The position numbers were made by a program, and so were the translations under genes. Positions 61,409 through 64,000 of a stretch of DNA of 64,000 nt are shown one piece after another; position 1 is the first letter of the stretch, and every line of letters begins with the position of its first letter. The DNA is from an uncultured Paracoccaceae bacterium (GTDB taxonomy: Bacteria; Pseudomonadota; Alphaproteobacteria; Rhodobacterales; Rhodobacteraceae). Below the pieces are notes generated by a model, which made no database searches, was not told where the DNA came from, and worked only from the letters and a program-made list of their open reading frames with translations. The DNA lies in assembly GCA_947493745.1 (NCBI GenBank), contig CANLSM010000005.1, positions 124,001 to 188,000 on the forward strand, given 5' to 3'.

Positions 61409-62412
61409 CAGGGCTTCCTTGCGTGGATGATGTTGAACGGCATTTCCAGCATGACCGGCCGGTGCCGGATCTCGCGATAGCCCAACTCTCCAAGCAGTTC
61501 GAGATAGACGTCTTCGTCGCGGTAGAACGGCGCGAAGACGACGTTGGCGGTCATGTAGAACGGCATCTCCTGCGCCTTGAAGGGGCCGCGCTCGCATATC
61601 ACAAGCTGGCCTCCGGGGGGCAAATGCTCGGTCGCGCGCGCCAGCATCGCGGAGGTGTGTTCCAGCGGCCAGTCATGCAGAACGGATTTGAACAATATGG
61701 CATCCGGCGAAGTGCCGTCCGCCATACTCAGAGGGTCCTTGCGGGCATCGCCGGGGAGAAAGCTGAGCCGCGCCGTCGGGCCGTCCTCCTCACCCAAGGC
61801 GCAGACCGCAGGCAGATCGAGAATTGTGATCTCAAGCTCTGCAAAGGTCTTCAGAATCTCGCGGGCGAAAGCGCCTGCATTGCCACCGATCTCAAGGATT
61901 TTCCCTGTATTTTCAAAGGGAAGATGCGGAACGAGATAGGGGGCCTCAGCTGCGGTGAGCGCAGAGACATAGCGCACCCATTTGCGGGTTTCATGAAGTG
62001 CGGTCGGCCCGGTATTGTCCGCCTTGTCGTAACGGAAAAGCGCGAACGTCTCTGATCGTCCCATGAACTGAGGCAGATCACCGGCGAGCGCGCCCAGCCC
62101 TGTGACCACGTCGAGGGCGCTCAGTTTGAGGAAGGCGAGTTTCTCTTCGAGAATGTCCCTGCGGGTTCTGAGCACGTCCTGGAATGCCGGCGTAAGCTGG
62201 CCGTTTTCGGTCACGTCATTGGCATCGAGAAGGGTCAGCAGCAGCCCGGCCTGATCCGGCATCGGCGCGTTTGCCTCCAGCCCGTCGATCATCCCGGTGC
62301 GCAATGCGCATTCTAGGGCCATCGCTCCCAGAAACTGCGTGAGATAGATGTCTTCGGGATAGGGCGAGGAAATCGGCTGGTTCACATCAGTTCCGGGCAT
62401 GTTTGAGGCCAT
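61408..62412 (-). CDS. SAM-dependent O-methyltransferase (family 2)
   Basis: 334 residues from the ATG at 62412 (MASNMPG); a start at 62400 is also possible, and the longer frame up to 62616 overlaps the divergent pcaB gene and is not natural. An N-terminal helical domain, as in plant-type and CrtF-like methyltransferases, precedes the S-adenosylmethionine site LEIGGNAGAFAREIL (about 170). Then come LDLPAVC, the GDARKDPL strand and FKSVLHDWP (about 245), the typical motif before the catalytic His of the family. The substrate is probably a small hydroxylated compound. It shares a 108-bp divergent promoter region with pcaB. Confidence 0.85.
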   Translation of the reverse strand: MASNMPGTDVNQPISSPYPEDIYLTQFLGAMALECALRTGMIDGLEANAPMPDQAGLLLTLLDANDVTENGQLTPAFQDVLRTRRDILEEKLAFLKLSALDVVTGLGALAGDLPQFMGRSETFALFRYDKADNTGPTALHETRKWVRYVSALTAAEAPYLVPHLPFENTGKILEIGGNAGAFAREILKTFAELEITILDLPAVCALGEEDGPTARLSFLPGDARKDPLSMADGTSPDAILFKSVLHDWPLEHTSAMLARATEHLPPGGQLVICERGPFKAQEMPFYMTANVVFAPFYRDEDVYLELLGELGYREIRHRPVMLEMPFNIIHARKP

Positions 62413-62520
62413 GACGATTGCTAGCGCGAACCGGGCGCTTCCGCCAGCAAATGATCGAGGGACTTGCGCTCGGACCGACGAGCGGTTCCAGTGAGCGCAA
62501 CAGCAACATGGGATCCTGGC

Positions 62521-63576
62521 ATGACCTCTTCCATTTTTGAGAACGCGGTGTTCGGCCCGCTCTTCGGGGATGCCGAGACTAGTCGTCTCTTCGGGGCGGA
62601 GGTCATGATCGACCACATGATGCGTTTCGAGATCGCCTATGCAGACGCGTTGGGGAAGACGGGCGTTGTCCCGGCCGATATGGCCAGCCGGGCGGTCGAG
62701 GCCATGCTGGGATTCTCGCCGGACATGCCGGCTCTAGCCGCGCAAACCCGGATCGACGGGTTGCCGGTGCCGGAACTGGTGCGCCAGATCAGGGAGCATT
62801 GTGACGCCGATCTGAGTGCGGCCATTCACTCGGGCGCCACCAGTCAGGACGTGCTCGACACGAGCCTTGCGCTGAGCCTTCGCCTGGCAAATGACCGGCT
62901 CGAAGCGAGGCTCGCAGGCGTTCTGGAACGGCTCGGTGATCTGCTCGCGGCACATGCAGACCGGCCGCTGATGGGCCGCACGCGGATGCAGGCCGCGTTG
63001 CCGATCCGGGTAGGTGATCGTCTGCGGAACTGGGTCGTGCCTCTGACCCGCCATCTGGCGCGGCTGAGCCATCTCAGAACGGAGGTCGAGCAGCTTCAGT
63101 TCGGCGGACCGGTCGGCACCCGCGATCCCGGAACCGGTGCTGACGTTGCCCGGCATCTCGCCCGTGCGCTTGGTCTTTCGAACCCTGACCACCATTGGCA
63201 TACGGATCGTTCCGGGCTCGCCTCCTATGGCAACTGGCTGTCGCTGGTCACGGGCGGTCTTGGAAAGATCGGGCAGGACATCGCCCTGATGGCCCAGCAG
63301 GGGATTGACGAGGTCGCCATGGAAAGCGGCGGAACGTCATCGGCCATGCCACACAAGCAGAACCCGGTTCTGGCCGAGCTTCTCGTGACGCTGGCGCGTT
63401 ACAACGCGGTGCAGCTGTCGGGTCTGCATCAGGCGATGGTGCATGAGCAGGAACGCTCGGGCGCGGCCTGGGCGCTGGAATGGATGATCCTGCCCCAGAT
63501 GGTCGAGACCACGGCCAGCGCGCTTGGTGCGGCAGACAGATTGTTGGGTCAGATCACGCGGATTGGGTCCGCATGA
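62521..63576 (+). CDS. pcaB: 3-carboxy-cis,cis-muconate cycloisomerase
   Basis: 351 residues from the ATG at 62521. It belongs to the fumarase/aspartase superfamily. The signature SGGTSSAMPHKQNP lies at about 267-280, the first conserved segment is HSGATSQDVLDTSL (about 100), and the second is GRTRMQAALP (about 156). PcaB acts in the protocatechuate branch of the beta-ketoadipate pathway and is of similar or slightly greater length in other bacteria. The nearby CoA-transferase subunit supports the pathway, but no other pca gene is in view, so an adenylosuccinate-lyase-like paralogue is a minor alternative. Confidence 0.85.
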   Translation: MTSSIFENAVFGPLFGDAETSRLFGAEVMIDHMMRFEIAYADALGKTGVVPADMASRAVEAMLGFSPDMPALAAQTRIDGLPVPELVRQIREHCDADLSAAIHSGATSQDVLDTSLALSLRLANDRLEARLAGVLERLGDLLAAHADRPLMGRTRMQAALPIRVGDRLRNWVVPLTRHLARLSHLRTEVEQLQFGGPVGTRDPGTGADVARHLARALGLSNPDHHWHTDRSGLASYGNWLSLVTGGLGKIGQDIALMAQQGIDEVAMESGGTSSAMPHKQNPVLAELLVTLARYNAVQLSGLHQAMVHEQERSGAAWALEWMILPQMVETTASALGAADRLLGQITRIGSA

Positions 63577-63585
63577 TCTTCGACA

Positions 63586-64000
63586 TCAGACGATCGTTGC
63601 CTCGGTTGCGGCCCGCAGTTCGTCTTCGCTGACGCCCTCGGCGGTTTCAACGATCTCAAGCCCGCCCTCGACCACATCGAGCACGCCGAGATTGGTGATG
63701 ATCCGGTCCACGACGGCCTTGCCGGTCAGCGGCAAAGTGCATGCCCGCAATACCTTGCTGTCACCATGCTTGTTTGTATGGTCCATCACGACGACGACCC
63801 GTCCGACACCGGCCACCAGATCCATCGCACCGCCCATGCCCTTGACCAGCTTGCCGGGGATCATCCAGTTGGCGAGGTCACCGTTCTCCGCCACTTCCAT
63901 CGCGCCGAGGATCGCCATTGCGATCTTGCCGCCCCGGATCATCCCGAAGCTTTGCGCGCTGTCGAAATAGGCAGTCTGCGGCAATTCGGTGATCGTCTGC
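63586..64000 (-). CDS. 3-oxoacid CoA-transferase subunit B (partial, N-terminus outside window)
   Basis: The C-terminal 138 residues of a protein that is normally about 210 residues; the frame is open at the right edge. The segment FDSAQSFGMIRGGKIAMAILGAMEV, then NWMIPGKLVKGMGGAMDL and VVVMDHTNKHG, is typical of the B subunit of succinyl-CoA or 3-oxoadipate CoA-transferase. With pcaB adjacent and convergent (9 bp apart), the pcaJ role (3-oxoadipate) is likely, but ScoB (acetoacetate) cannot be excluded. Catalytic Glu lies in the missing N-terminal part. Confidence 0.88.
   Translation of the reverse strand, partial: QTITELPQTAYFDSAQSFGMIRGGKIAMAILGAMEVAENGDLANWMIPGKLVKGMGGAMDLVAGVGRVVVVMDHTNKHGDSKVLRACTLPLTGKAVVDRIITNLGVLDVVEGGLEIVETAEGVSEDELRAATEATIV

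Overview
The window looks like a chromosomal piece from a marine-type alphaproteobacterium, most likely Rhodobacteraceae or a relative. It has high GC, Omp25/31-like and SapC proteins, a roseobacter-style sugar ABC operon, a pcaB/CoA-transferase edge, and RTX and TbpB-like surface proteins. This placement rests on gene content and style, not on a marker gene. No rRNA, tRNA, CRISPR array or insertion sequence was seen.

Layout. Positions 1-7841 hold part of a type II secretion system: gspE on the minus strand, and GspL-, GspM- and GspC-like proteins on the plus strand. A DUF1800 protein and a Tat-exported DUF1501 protein sit between them. A TbpB-like lipoprotein follows at 7978-8862. Positions 8896-15163 hold a LacI-regulated carbohydrate-type ABC importer (regulator, operator, ATPase, binding protein, two permeases) with a cytochrome b561-like membrane protein, facing a PHP-family metallohydrolase (15178-16110). 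After a 0.7-kb gap come an FG-GAP/VCBS/RTX protein with a type I secretion style C-terminus, a second TbpB-like lipoprotein and an outer-membrane barrel (16810-21374), closed by a bidirectional terminator.

The centre of interest is a ten-gene minus-strand block at 60679-21431, mostly with overlapping or closely spaced genes. It starts with one uninterrupted 9550-codon gene, 45% of the window, encoding a giant repetitive protein. Its N-terminus is very basic and carries a LEPR-XLL sorting-type motif. It has solenoid-like repeats, Calx-beta-like repeats and about 1300 residues of RTX-type repeats. It is followed by DUF3467, a GAF-HlyD fusion, a PqqD-like/M50 protease/HlyD fusion, a shortened SecA paralogue, a periplasmic adaptor, two proteins I cannot assign, a radical SAM enzyme and SapC. 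My reading is a dedicated export and maturation system for the giant surface protein: SecA-like motor, membrane fusion proteins, a site-2-type protease and possibly radical SAM modification. The individual families are recognisable. Their joint role is inference.

The right edge (60854-64000) returns to ordinary metabolism: a P-loop kinase-like protein overlapping a family 2 O-methyltransferase, divergent from pcaB, and the C-terminal part of a 3-oxoacid CoA-transferase B subunit.
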